NCBI RefSeq assembly: GCF_003634275.1
Contig: NZ_RBWY01000003.1
Location: forward strand, 186,001-250,000
Source of the DNA: Orbus hercynius
Lineage (GTDB): Bacteria; Pseudomonadota; Gammaproteobacteria; Enterobacterales; Orbaceae
Direction: 5' to 3'
Length of the DNA: 64,000 nucleotides
The position numbers and the translations under genes are program-made. Positions within the stretch are counted from its first letter, which is position 1. Every line of letters starts with the position of its first letter. Positions 1 through 9,376 of the stretch are shown piece by piece. The notes below the pieces were generated by a model that was not told the DNA's origin, made no database searches, and worked only from the letters and a program-made list of their open reading frames with translations.

Positions 1-1764
1 ATCTTATCGCTTTATGCCTTGATTAGGCGCCGTTATCGCTGGGCTTTTGTGGTAGCCATTATTGGAGCGGCAGCGTTACTTGCCGATGGTGCAATTACGC
101 CCGCGATTACTATCATTACCGCCGTTGAGGGATTAAATTCCCTGTACTCAAATATTCCTATTATTCCGGTGACTTTACTGATTATTTTCGTATTATTCCT
201 GATTCAGCCATTGGGCACTGCTGCGCTTGGTCGTTATTTTGGGGTTGGGATGACGATTTGGTTTAGTACCTTAGCGATTTTAGGTTTAAATCGGTTATTA
301 CCGAACTTAGATGTGCTTGCGGCCTTTAATCCAATGTATGCCATCGAATTTATCATTAAAGCACCTGATGCGCTGGTGATTCTTGGTGCGATTTTTATGT
401 GTACAACCGGTGCAGAAGCACTTTACTCCGATCTAGGTCACTGTGGACTAAAAAATATCCGTATTTCATGGGGCTTTGTTAAAGTGTGCCTCATCGTGAA
501 CTATTTAGGGCAAGCGGCATGGATTATTCATAATCCAGAACTGGTTGATCCAACGATTAACCCGTTTTATATGATGATGCCTGAGTGGTTTAGATTAATC
601 GGTATCATTATGTCGACCGTCGCTGCGTTTATTGCTTGCCAGGCACTAATTAGTGGTGCATTTACGATTATTAGTGAAGCGATCTCACTGGAACTCTGGC
701 CAAATGTACATATTCGATATCCGACCTTGATTAAAGGACAAATGTATATCCCGTCAATTAACTATACGCTGTTTGTGTTATGTGCATTGATGGTGATAGG
801 ATTTGGTTCATCAGTCAACCTCGAAGCGGCCTATGGTCTGGCAATTACGCTGAGCATGCTCATGACAACGATTTTATTATTTTTCTATTTTATGAAAAAT
901 AATAAGCCGCTATGGTATAGCGTGCCATTAACATTTTTCTTTTTGTTAATTGAGAGCGGTTTTTTTGTTGCTAATGCACAGAAGTTCTTCCACGGTGGTT
1001 ATGCTTCCATTTTGATTGCTGGATTGATCTTCGTTATGATGTATGCGTGGTATTGCGGTCGACGGATAAAACGCGAATATAATACCTTCGATAGGCTCGA
1101 TAAAGATTATTTAGCCAAGATTGTGGCGGTAAGCCATGATAAAACCATTGAGAAAGTGGCAACGCATCTGTTTTACTTAACCCGAGCACAAAGCCCGCAT
1201 TCGATCGAGAGTAAAATCAGCTTTTCGTTGTTTGAGAAAAAACCAAAGCGGGCTGATACTTACTGGTTCGTCGGTATTAACCGAATGGATGAACCTTATC
1301 AGTTTGATTATGAAATCGAAATTTTGGTGCCTTATAAGGTTTTTAGAATCAATATTAATCTCGGTTTCAAAGTCGATATGCATGCTGAGCAATATATCCA
1401 ATTAATTGCGACTAAAATGGAACAGCAAAATTTAGTCTGCTTATCTTCCAGGTACTCTTCATTAAAAGAGAAACGGGGCGATAGCTTGTACGTTATTGTG
1501 GAGCGTACATTACGTAATGTTGATATCTATTTTGTGCAAAAACCGTTGTTAGTACTTTATACATTTATTAAACGTAAATTTACCTCAGATACGGAAATGT
1601 TCGATCTCGATCCAACGTCAACGTTGATTGAGTATGTACCGATTGTGGCTAATGAGTATGAGAATGACTGTGATACCTTAAAGCAGCTTATTGAGCAATC
1701 GCACATGAGTATTACCGGCCAGTTACCAGAAGAAGAGATTAACGAAAATCCTCAGCAATCTTAA
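1..1764 (+). CDS. kup: Kup low-affinity potassium transporter, 5' end cut by window edge
   Basis: Proton-coupled K+ uptake protein of the inner membrane (KUP/HAK/KT family). The frame stays open to base 1, so the N-terminus lies outside the window; a TTG at 19 is not the real start. The conserved family segment with ADGAITPAI lies near the visible start, followed by repeated hydrophobic helices up to about base 1060. A hydrophilic cytoplasmic C-terminal domain of roughly 230 residues follows, as in E. coli Kup. About 587 residues are visible, so only a few tens of residues are missing compared with the usual length of about 620. The stop codon falls inside a 7-bp inverted repeat. Confidence 0.93.
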   Translation: MLSLYALIRRRYRWAFVVAIIGAAALLADGAITPAITIITAVEGLNSLYSNIPIIPVTLLIIFVLFLIQPLGTAALGRYFGVGMTIWFSTLAILGLNRLLPNLDVLAAFNPMYAIEFIIKAPDALVILGAIFMCTTGAEALYSDLGHCGLKNIRISWGFVKVCLIVNYLGQAAWIIHNPELVDPTINPFYMMMPEWFRLIGIIMSTVAAFIACQALISGAFTIISEAISLELWPNVHIRYPTLIKGQMYIPSINYTLFVLCALMVIGFGSSVNLEAAYGLAITLSMLMTTILLFFYFMKNNKPLWYSVPLTFFFLLIESGFFVANAQKFFHGGYASILIAGLIFVMMYAWYCGRRIKREYNTFDRLDKDYLAKIVAVSHDKTIEKVATHLFYLTRAQSPHSIESKISFSLFEKKPKRADTYWFVGINRMDEPYQFDYEIEILVPYKVFRININLGFKVDMHAEQYIQLIATKMEQQNLVCLSSRYSSLKEKRGDSLYVIVERTLRNVDIYFVQKPLLVLYTFIKRKFTSDTEMFDLDPTSTLIEYVPIVANEYENDCDTLKQLIEQSHMSITGQLPEEEINENPQQS

Positions 1765-1771
1765 GCTGAGG
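1750..1771 (+). repeat. Inverted repeat across the kup stop codon
   Basis: CCTCAGC, 8-nt loop, GCTGAGG. The stem is perfect, but no T-run follows, so it is at best a weak or Rho-assisted terminator for kup. Confidence 0.4.
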
Positions 1772-1889
1772 CGCTCTGGGCATTGAAATAAAATTGCCAC
1801 TAAAATAGTAATCAACCGGTGATTAAGTTATACTAGAACAATGATTAATTCTAAGCATATCTTTAGTCAAGAATGTTATGAGGTGATGT

Positions 1890-2183
1890 ATGTCAAATTT
1901 AAATAAATGTAAAAGCAATGAAACCGCAGCGTGTTGTTGTACTGATATTGGCACAATCATTGACAATGATGATTGTGTTGCTGAATATGAGAACGTGTTT
2001 GCAACACAAGCGTTAGCGCAAGAAAAATTACAGCTTTTAACGCAAGCGGCGCGAGATATTGAATCCGAACCGTGTGAAATCATCAGCCAAATTGATAAAG
2101 TCAATAGTGGCTATCAGTTAGCGGCAAAATTTCATTTTTGCTGTGGCGCTGAATGTTTGATTTTTCAACTAAAGTTACGTTAA
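1890..2183 (+). CDS. yfcZ: YfcZ/YiiS family protein (DUF406)
   Basis: Small 97-residue soluble protein of the DUF406 family, function unknown. The family hallmarks are visible: the Cys cluster ACCCTDIGTI near residues 14-23, a central helical stretch with SEPCEI, and a C-terminus with CGAECLIFQL ending in LKLR. These match E. coli YfcZ nearly in register. A GAGG-type ribosome-binding site precedes the ATG at good spacing. It is probably a single-gene unit; a TATACT -10-like element lies at 1829-1834. Confidence 0.9.
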   Translation: MSNLNKCKSNETAACCCTDIGTIIDNDDCVAEYENVFATQALAQEKLQLLTQAARDIESEPCEIISQIDKVNSGYQLAAKFHFCCGAECLIFQLKLR

Positions 2184-2274
2184 TCAATTTATAATTGATC
2201 CTAAGCTTAAGATGTAATTTGATTCAGTTATTGAATGTGTTGATTACATCTTTCTATCTGCGAGTATTATCATA

Positions 2275-2733
2275 ATGAAAGTTTATGTTATGCGACATGG
2301 TGAAGCGGGTTACAGTGCTTCATCCGATTCAAGTCGTCCTCTTACTCCTTTTGGCGAAAAGCAATGTCAGTCAGTAGCGCATTGGTTTAATGAGCAACAG
2401 ATTACCTTTGATCTTGGCTTAGCAAGTCCTTACGTTCGCGCCCAGCAAACCTATTCGATTATTGCTGATTTAGTACCCATTAAACAGACTGAAACAAATG
2501 AATTACTAACACCGAGTGGATGTGCAATGCATGTTGTTGATAATTTATCGATACTATCCTTAACAGGGATTCACTCAGTGCTCATTGTGTCACATTTACC
2601 TTTAGTTGGCTATTTGGTGAATGAGTTGTGTCCCCATGTCTCGCCACCTATGTTTTCAACTGCAGATGTTGCCTGTATTTCATTATCTCCTAATGTGCAA
2701 GGTGTATTGGAATGGCATCATCACTGTGTTTAA
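2275..2733 (+). CDS. sixA: SixA phosphohistidine phosphatase
   Basis: Small histidine-phosphatase-superfamily enzyme that removes phosphate from phosphohistidine residues. In E. coli it acts on ArcB and on the nitrogen-PTS phosphotransfer protein. The catalytic RHG motif is at residues 8-10 (VMRHGEA), and a second conserved His is in VSHLPLVG near residue 107. At 152 residues it is slightly shorter than E. coli SixA (161). It overlaps the recB start by 22 nt in another frame, suggesting translational coupling. In E. coli sixA follows fadJ and is not next to recB, so this adjacency is a lineage-specific rearrangement. Confidence 0.92.
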   Translation: MKVYVMRHGEAGYSASSDSSRPLTPFGEKQCQSVAHWFNEQQITFDLGLASPYVRAQQTYSIIADLVPIKQTETNELLTPSGCAMHVVDNLSILSLTGIHSVLIVSHLPLVGYLVNELCPHVSPPMFSTADVACISLSPNVQGVLEWHHHCV

Positions 2734-5700
2734 ATCAGTCTGATGAACTGAATCTTTTTTCGTTACCGCTAATTGGGCGCTCACTTATTGAAGCGTCAGC
2801 GGGGACGGGGAAAACTTATTCTTTAGCGTTTATTTATTTACGTCTGTTACTCGGTATTGGTCAGCATGGTGATTTGCGGCCTTTGTCGGTTGACGAAATT
2901 TTGGTGGTTACTTTTACGAAAGCGGCAACCGAAGAATTACGTTATCGTATTCGGCAAAATATCCATCAATTACGCCTAGCTTGTGTACAAGGGTATCATC
3001 AAGACGATGACTATCAACAATTAATCCATCTAATTGAAGATAAAAACCAAGCTTTAAAACGCTTAACTTATGCTGAACAAAGCATGGATGAGGCGGCAAT
3101 TTTTACCATTCATGGCTTTTGCCAGCGTATATTAACGACGTATGCGTTTGAAGCGGGTATTTTATTTAATCAAACCTTAGTAAAAGATGAAAGTTCGCTC
3201 TACCTGCAAGTGGTGAGTGATTTTTGGCGCACTTATTTTACCCCCTTACCCGAAGATATTGCGCGCATGATTTGGGTGTATTGGGCGGATCCGAACGCCT
3301 TATTAGATGATATTTCGCTTTATCTTAACCAGCCTTTGCCGGATAACATTCATGTGTCGTCTGAACCGTTGGGGCAACGTATTGAACTGTTTCATCAACA
3401 AGCCATCAGCCAAATTGAAGCCATTAAGCAGCAGTGGTTAGCGGCTGTTGCTGATTTGGCGCCGATTATTGTCAGTTCAGGCGTGAGTAAGCGCTCGTAC
3501 AGTAAAGCTAATTTACCCAGATGGTTAGATAGCGTGACATGCTGGGCGCAGTTACCTACCGTTGATTATGCTATTGTTGATGAGCTGGCTAAATTCAGTC
3601 AGGCTGAGCTAGATAGCAAAACGGACGATAATAAGATGGCACCAGCCCATGCGATATTCCTTGAGATTCAACAATTTTTAACGCAGCACTTTAGCCTGCG
3701 TGATCATATTTTATTTGATATTGTCAACATGGTGGCAAAGCTGATTGATAAGCAAAAGCAGCATTTGTCTCAAATGGGTTTTAATGATTTAATTAACCAT
3801 CTTCATCATGCGTTATCAACCGATAAGAGCAACGTTTTAGCCGAGCAGATCATGCGGCAGTACCCAGCTGCAATGATTGATGAGTTTCAAGATACCGACC
3901 CGATTCAATACCAAATTTTTAACGCGATTTATCGCGATAGGCAGCAATCTTGCCTGCTGCTAATTGGTGATCCTAAGCAGGCGATTTATGGTTTTCGTGG
4001 CGCCGATATTTTTACCTATATTAAGGCCAAGTCGTCGGTAGATCATCAGTTTACCATGCTAACTAATTGGCGTTCTAGTGAGAGTATGGTGCAAGCGGTA
4101 AATCGTTTATTTAGTCGTAAAGCAAATCCTTTTATATTTGAGGCGATCCCCTTCGTGCCGATGAAAAGCGCGCCGAAGAATCATCACAAAGGATTGTATG
4201 TTAATCAGCAAGAAGTCGCTGCTTTGCAAGGCTATTTACTGCCGCCAGAGATTACTTCAAGTAGTGAATATTTTGACTCTTCTGCCGAGTATTGTGCTGA
4301 GCAAATTTCTACATGGTTATCACAACAGGCGTATTTCAGCGATGGTCATGATCTCAAGCCAAGGCCATTACAATCAGCGGATATTGCGATTTTAGTGCGC
4401 ACAGGCCGCGAAGCTGAAATTATTCAACAAAAACTAAACAAGCGTAATTTGAAAAGTATTTATGTTTCTAATCGCAAAAGTGTTTTTGAAACGTTAGAGG
4501 CAAGAGAAGTACTGCGGATCTTGCAAGCTGCTTTGTCGCCAACCAATGAAAGTTATGTGCGTAGCGCACTGGCAACACAGTTAGTTGGTGTGTCGATGGC
4601 AGAGCTCGACATGCTGTCAGATTCACAAGATCGCTTTGAAACGGTGATCGAAGAATTTAAAGATTATCAAGCTATTTGGCTTCGTTATGGCGTTTTAGTA
4701 ATGCTGCGTCGATTGATGAACCGTCGTCATCTTGCGGAAAATTTATTACGTTATCACGATGGTGAACGCATTATTACCAACTTCATGCATTTGGGCGAGT
4801 TATTGCAAGAAATTGCGCAAGATATTGATACGCCTTATGGCATTATTCGTTGGTTAACCAAGCAAATCAATGAGCCCGATCGCAATTTGGACAATCATGA
4901 ACAGCGCTTAGAAAGTGATGAGAACTTAATCAATATTATTACGATTCATAAATCAAAAGGGCTTGAGTATCCAATTGTTTTTCTACCTTTTATCGGTTCA
5001 TATCGGGAGTCCGATAGTGTGATTTATCACGATCGTCAGAGCTATCAAGTCAACTATGCTTATCGTCTCTCGCCAGAAATTAAAGCATTAATTGAGCAAG
5101 AGCGTTTGGCTGAAGATTTACGCTTATTATATGTTGCATTAACCCGTTCAATATATCATTGTAGTTTTGGGCTTGCGGGCATAAAAAGAGGTAATAGCCG
5201 CGAACTGACGCTAAAGCACTCTGCTATTGGCTATTTACTCTCAGAGCCCGATGAGAACGATTATTCCGCACTTGAGAAACAAGTGCAACAAGTCACCCAT
5301 ATTGATAATCCAATTATCGCACTGCCCGTGCCGCTATCGTCAGTCAAAGCTAAAAAGCACAGCGCGAGCGAACATTTGGCTGCCAATCGATTTAAGCGGC
5401 AGCTTGATAGTAGTTGGCGCGTGACCAGCTATTCGGGGTTATTGCACTCGACACACTACGATGACAATCAAGCGACTGAATTTTTGCTAGACAGACTACC
5501 TGCTTTTGATAGTGAAGTTTTGCAAGAGCGTATTGAGCGTGATGAATCGTTAATCACGATCGATAGTCAATCGGTAATTTATGATATCCACCATTTCCCC
5601 AAAGGGGCAATTGTGGGTACGCTTTTGCATGAATGCTTTGAAAATAGTGACTTTACCCAGCCTGATAGCACGGCTGTTGCCGCGCAGCTAATCACGAAAT

Positions 5701-6281
5701 TAAACTTAGATGAAGCATGGCAAGCACCATTAAGCGATTGGTTTTTGGGCGTGTTACAAGCTCCACTTCATGATGGCTTAGCATTAGCCGATATATCGCT
5801 TGATCAGCGCTTGAATGAATTCCAATTTTATTTACCGATTCGCCAAGATGTATCAGCATTACAACTTGATCAACTTTGTAAGCACTATGATCCACTATCA
5901 AAACGGTGCGATGCATTGAGCTTTACCACGGTGAAAGGCATGCTCAAGGGCTTTATTGATTTGGTATTTGAGTGGCAGGGAAAATACTATATTGTCGATT
6001 ATAAATCTAATTATTTAGGTTGCGTTGAACACGAGTATCAGCGCAAGGCGATAGAACTAGCAATGTGTGAGCACCGTTATGATTTACAGTATCAGCTCTA
6101 TTCATTAGCACTACATCGTTATTTAAAAAGCCGTATTAGCAATTATCAATACCAAACTCATTTTGGTGGTGTCTATTATTTATTTATTCGCGGAATGGGT
6201 CAATCTGATTCACCGCACGGTATTTTTTATACTAAACCAGAAATAAAATTTATTGAACAGCTCGATAAACTTTTTGGTTAA
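2712..6281 (+). CDS. recB: RecB, exodeoxyribonuclease V beta subunit
   Basis: UvrD-type 3'-5' helicase fused to a RecB-family nuclease, the engine of RecBCD double-strand-break resection. Walker A ASAGTGKT is at residues 28-35. Helicase motifs IDEFQDTDP and GDPKQAIYGFRGADIFTY sit mid-protein, and LLYVALTRS lies further on. The nuclease site GFID...VDYKS gives Asp1083, Asp1096 and Lys1098, with the same spacing as E. coli Asp1067, Asp1080 and Lys1082. It has 1189 residues and is full length. E. coli has recC-ptrA-recB-recD; here recB sits after sixA, and neither recC nor recD is adjacent. They must lie elsewhere if the complex is functional. Confidence 0.96.
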   Translation: MASSLCLNQSDELNLFSLPLIGRSLIEASAGTGKTYSLAFIYLRLLLGIGQHGDLRPLSVDEILVVTFTKAATEELRYRIRQNIHQLRLACVQGYHQDDDYQQLIHLIEDKNQALKRLTYAEQSMDEAAIFTIHGFCQRILTTYAFEAGILFNQTLVKDESSLYLQVVSDFWRTYFTPLPEDIARMIWVYWADPNALLDDISLYLNQPLPDNIHVSSEPLGQRIELFHQQAISQIEAIKQQWLAAVADLAPIIVSSGVSKRSYSKANLPRWLDSVTCWAQLPTVDYAIVDELAKFSQAELDSKTDDNKMAPAHAIFLEIQQFLTQHFSLRDHILFDIVNMVAKLIDKQKQHLSQMGFNDLINHLHHALSTDKSNVLAEQIMRQYPAAMIDEFQDTDPIQYQIFNAIYRDRQQSCLLLIGDPKQAIYGFRGADIFTYIKAKSSVDHQFTMLTNWRSSESMVQAVNRLFSRKANPFIFEAIPFVPMKSAPKNHHKGLYVNQQEVAALQGYLLPPEITSSSEYFDSSAEYCAEQISTWLSQQAYFSDGHDLKPRPLQSADIAILVRTGREAEIIQQKLNKRNLKSIYVSNRKSVFETLEAREVLRILQAALSPTNESYVRSALATQLVGVSMAELDMLSDSQDRFETVIEEFKDYQAIWLRYGVLVMLRRLMNRRHLAENLLRYHDGERIITNFMHLGELLQEIAQDIDTPYGIIRWLTKQINEPDRNLDNHEQRLESDENLINIITIHKSKGLEYPIVFLPFIGSYRESDSVIYHDRQSYQVNYAYRLSPEIKALIEQERLAEDLRLLYVALTRSIYHCSFGLAGIKRGNSRELTLKHSAIGYLLSEPDENDYSALEKQVQQVTHIDNPIIALPVPLSSVKAKKHSASEHLAANRFKRQLDSSWRVTSYSGLLHSTHYDDNQATEFLLDRLPAFDSEVLQERIERDESLITIDSQSVIYDIHHFPKGAIVGTLLHECFENSDFTQPDSTAVAAQLITKLNLDEAWQAPLSDWFLGVLQAPLHDGLALADISLDQRLNEFQFYLPIRQDVSALQLDQLCKHYDPLSKRCDALSFTTVKGMLKGFIDLVFEWQGKYYIVDYKSNYLGCVEHEYQRKAIELAMCEHRYDLQYQLYSLALHRYLKSRISNYQYQTHFGGVYYLFIRGMGQSDSPHGIFYTKPEIKFIEQLDKLFG

Positions 6282-6466
6282 TGGTATTGAAGGTAAAACT
6301 GACTTTGCTGTAGCTAACCGATGTAATTGATATGATCTATGAAAACTGTACTGAAAAAATAACAATAACACATTTCAGTTTGTCGCTAGTTAGTTTCAAC
6401 GATTATGGCGCATTTTTATATTAATGCATATAGCGGTCAGCCTTGGTGCGGGCGTTAAATCAGCTA

Positions 6467-7780
6467 TCAGTCAGGTAATTCGCAATAAGGTTTAATGATA
6501 TAGATACAGCTTGCGGCAATTAACAGTGGTAAGGCTAAAATGAAAAAGTAGCAACCACGAGGTAATTCAGCCGCAATCAATAATCCTGCAATATACGGCC
6601 CTAACGCAGCGCCTAATCGCGCAAGTCCTAAGACGATGCCGGTTCCTGTTGCTCTGATTTGCGGTGGAAAGACAATAGGCGCTGTCGCATACAGTCCCGC
6701 CATTGCGCCATAAATAGTAAAGCCAATAAACGCAATTAACGTGAAGAGTAATGGTAATAGATTGGCACTAAAGCCAAAGAGTGTCACGGCAATAAATGCA
6801 ACAATTAGCATGAGCGCTGACGCTTTTTGTACTGAGTATTTTTTTGAGAACCAACCCAGTAATATCCCGCCAGCAATACCAAAGATATTCATCAGTAATG
6901 AACCGGTGATACTCAATGCATTAGAATAGCCTAAATTGACTAAAATTTTAGGGGTCCAATTCGCAAGAAAATAGAAAGAGCACATGAGCATAAAGTTACT
7001 GACACACAGCAAAATCGTTGCTTTTAACATTTTAGGGGTAAGTAGTAAGTTAAAGTGCTGCACTTCAGCTTGTGATGTTGCGGCTTTTGGAAAACTATCA
7101 CAACGCTGTAAACCGAGTTTGCCTAGAAGGTGATTAAGTTTAGTTAAGTTTTTATGACTGTTTTTACCTAAGATAAAATCAAGGGACTCCGGTAGCTGGT
7201 AAAATACCACACCGATCATTATGGCGGAAAATATACCGCCAAAATAGAAAACAGATTGCCAACCAAAGTATTTAATCAAATAAATTGAGAACACTCCACC
7301 GATTAAAGCGCCAACAGTATAGCCTGCAGCCATAAAACTAATCGCTAAGGAACGATAGCGATTTGATGAGTACTCTGCCACAACCGTATTAATACCGGGC
7401 AGTATTGCCCCCATACCAAGTCCCGTAAAGATGCGGGCAATCACTAATTCTGTATGGCTCATTGCAAGGCCAGAGGCAAACATACCGATGGTTAAAATCA
7501 CTAAGCAACATAAGATAATAACGCGTCGGCCTAATTTATCAGCAAACGGGGAGATAACTAATGCACCGAGCACCATGCCAACTAAACCAGCACTAAATAA
7601 CACGCCTAATTGTTCTGGGGACAGCTCCCACTGGGTTGAAATTGATGGTGCAACAAACGCGATAGTTAATACATCAAAACCATCGATTAGACTAATTAAA
7701 ACACAAATAGTAATAACAAGTATTTGAAAATGATTCATTTTGCCATGGTAAATAGTCTGTTTTATTTCACTAACATCCAT
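6467..7780 (-). CDS. MFS transporter, AAHS (aromatic acid:H+ symporter)-like family
   Basis: A 437-residue major facilitator with 12 hydrophobic segments. Family features seen: LIDGFDVLTIAFVAPSI in helix 1, the loop motif SPFADKLGRR between helices 2 and 3, and the helix 4 region FTGLGMGAILPGINT. These are typical of the AAHS group (PcaK, BenK, MhpT), which carries small acids with protons. The real substrate is unknown. It lies 78 bp downstream of the MetE-like gene on the same strand with no terminator visible between them. The MetJ-type operator upstream of that gene probably controls both, so a methionine-related substrate is as plausible as an aromatic acid. The start at 7780 has only a weak ribosome-binding site; Met15 is an alternative. 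Confidence 0.85.
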   Translation of the reverse strand: MDVSEIKQTIYHGKMNHFQILVITICVLISLIDGFDVLTIAFVAPSISTQWELSPEQLGVLFSAGLVGMVLGALVISPFADKLGRRVIILCCLVILTIGMFASGLAMSHTELVIARIFTGLGMGAILPGINTVVAEYSSNRYRSLAISFMAAGYTVGALIGGVFSIYLIKYFGWQSVFYFGGIFSAIMIGVVFYQLPESLDFILGKNSHKNLTKLNHLLGKLGLQRCDSFPKAATSQAEVQHFNLLLTPKMLKATILLCVSNFMLMCSFYFLANWTPKILVNLGYSNALSITGSLLMNIFGIAGGILLGWFSKKYSVQKASALMLIVAFIAVTLFGFSANLLPLLFTLIAFIGFTIYGAMAGLYATAPIVFPPQIRATGTGIVLGLARLGAALGPYIAGLLIAAELPRGCYFFILALPLLIAASCIYIIKPYCELPD

Positions 7781-7858
7781 ATCGGTCTCTATTGGGTAAA
7801 TGTGGACAAAAAATTAATGGCAATGAGTCTCACTGCCATCTTAATGAGTTAATTAAGG

Positions 7859-8983
7859 CTATTTTATATCAATAGATCCCCAAACGTCTTTAGCAATATT
7901 AACGGTTAATTGTAATTTAGCACGTTGATCCTCTGCTGTAACATTATTACCGTGAATGGTACTACTAAAACCGCATTGTGGTGATAAAGCGAGCTGTTCA
8001 AGTGAGGCGAACTTCGCTGCTTGATCAATGCGGCGCTTGATATCATCAGGGTTTTCTAGCTGTGAGAATTTACTTGAAATCAAACCTAAAATTGCAATTT
8101 TTCCTTTTTGCAGATATTTTAATGGTTCAAAACTACCGCTTCTTTCATCATCATATTCTAAGAAGTATCCATCAAGTTTCATTTCACTTAACAACGCTTC
8201 TGCAACTGGGTCATAGTTACCGCTAGCGGCGAAAGTACTCTTAAAATTACCACGACATAAATGGATCGATAACACTAAATCTTTTGGTTTTAGGTCAACA
8301 ACTTTATTAATGAAGTTAGCATACTTATAAGGTAGCTCATTAGGATCATCACCGCGCTTACGAGTGGCTTCACGCATTTTTTCATCACATAGGTAAGCTA
8401 AATTGGTATCGTCCATTTGCACATGACGGCATCCGGCTCGGTATAATGACTCAAGCTCGAGTGCATAGGCTTTGGCAACATCATCATAAAAATCGGGCTC
8501 AAGAATTGGATAAGCCATTTCATCAATGCCACTTCGACCTCCACGAAAGTGTAACATGGTGGGGGATGGAATCGTGACTTTAGGTACTGATGTTGACGCG
8601 GACTGGCTTTTTAGAAAGTTGAAATCAGCCAGTTGAATATCTTTAATATGCTTCACTTTGCCCGTCACGCGAATATTAGGTGGTAAGAGCTTTTCCTTAC
8701 CATCGCTATCAATAACCGTGCCTGGCGCATCAGTTGTGACGCCACCGAGCTGTTGTAAAAAATCTAAATGAAAGTAAGTACGTCGGAATTCACCATCGGT
8801 TACACTGCGAAGACCAACAGCTTCTTGGAACTTGATAATTTCAGTAATCGCTTTATCTTCAATGAGTCGTAATTGTGCAAAAGAGATCTGTTGATTGGCA
8901 AACTGTTCACGCGCCTGTAGAAGAAACTTTGGACGTAAAAAGCTACCAACATGATCGGCGCGAAAAATCGGGTACGTACTCAT
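7859..8983 (-). CDS. MetE-like cobalamin-independent methionine synthase family protein (YxjG/YxjH type)
   Basis: This 374-residue protein corresponds to the catalytic C-terminal barrel of MetE and lacks the MetE N-terminal half, as in YxjG/YxjH-type proteins. The start RADHVGSFLRP is the family signature. The zinc-ligand set is visible: His and Cys in SIHLCRGNF, Glu in FLEYDDE and Cys in SPQCGFSS. It probably transfers a methyl group to homocysteine or a related thiol; the methyl donor cannot be told from sequence. An AGGA ribosome-binding site precedes the ATG. The promoter carries a perfect MetJ box, supporting a role in methionine supply. The MFS gene follows. Confidence 0.88.
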   Translation of the reverse strand: MSTYPIFRADHVGSFLRPKFLLQAREQFANQQISFAQLRLIEDKAITEIIKFQEAVGLRSVTDGEFRRTYFHLDFLQQLGGVTTDAPGTVIDSDGKEKLLPPNIRVTGKVKHIKDIQLADFNFLKSQSASTSVPKVTIPSPTMLHFRGGRSGIDEMAYPILEPDFYDDVAKAYALELESLYRAGCRHVQMDDTNLAYLCDEKMREATRKRGDDPNELPYKYANFINKVVDLKPKDLVLSIHLCRGNFKSTFAASGNYDPVAEALLSEMKLDGYFLEYDDERSGSFEPLKYLQKGKIAILGLISSKFSQLENPDDIKRRIDQAAKFASLEQLALSPQCGFSSTIHGNNVTAEDQRAKLQLTVNIAKDVWGSIDIK

Positions 8984-9020
8984 ATTATGTTCCTTTTCAT
9001 ATTTTGTCGTTAATGCTTAT

Positions 9021-9074
9021 AGATGGATAGACGTCTAAATCATGATTATAAAGTGATGAGATGTTATTATCCAA
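9021..9074 (-). promoter_or_regulatory. Promoter of the metE-like/MFS operon with MetJ-type met boxes
   Basis: On the minus strand: -35 TTGGAT (9074-9069), 18-nt spacer, -10 TATAAT (9050-9045). Directly downstream, AGACGTCT at 9029-9036 matches the 8-bp MetJ consensus exactly, with an adjacent 5-of-8 box (AGATGGAT, 9021-9028) and a 4-of-8 box (9013-9020). MetJ binds tandem 8-bp boxes. Bound here it would cover the transcription start. The boxes lie about 38-53 bp upstream of the metE-like ATG. Confidence 0.75.
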
Positions 9075-9186
9075 TATAATTTTTTTATAGTTAAATATAG
9101 TTTTTATCTATATACCAATAAATGATGATCTCATTTAGGCGCTTATCGCTTCATTTTTTTCGTTGAGGTTTAGTAAATAATTCGAT

Positions 9187-9202
9187 TGTAGTATGCACTA
9201 CA
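9187..9202. repeat. Short inverted repeat in the metE-like/sstT divergent intergenic region
   Basis: TGTAGT-ATGC-ACTACA, a perfect 6-bp inverted repeat in the 393-bp region between the divergent genes. Nearby, TGTCATAAT occurs twice (9250-9258 and 9260-9268), one helical turn apart. Both look operator-like. No regulator is identified. Nothing else is evident in this gap beyond the metE-like promoter and the sstT ribosome-binding site (TAGGA). Confidence 0.35.
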
Positions 9203-9376
9203 TCAGACAAAAGTACGAAAAATAAGCAGATTGTGCTGGAATGGCACGATGTCATAATTTGTCATAATATCAACGTATTGTTGTATAAAAAAACATTATT
9301 TTAACGATTTTTTGCTATAAAAATGCGATTGATGATGATAGAGTTTTGCCTCAAATTATGAATTAGGAAAACAAGC

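Noticed and set aside
6350-6379. ACTGAAA...TTTCAGT stem between convergent recB and MFS genes
   Set aside because: The loop is 16 nt, the stem is AT-rich and there is no T-run; not called as a terminator.
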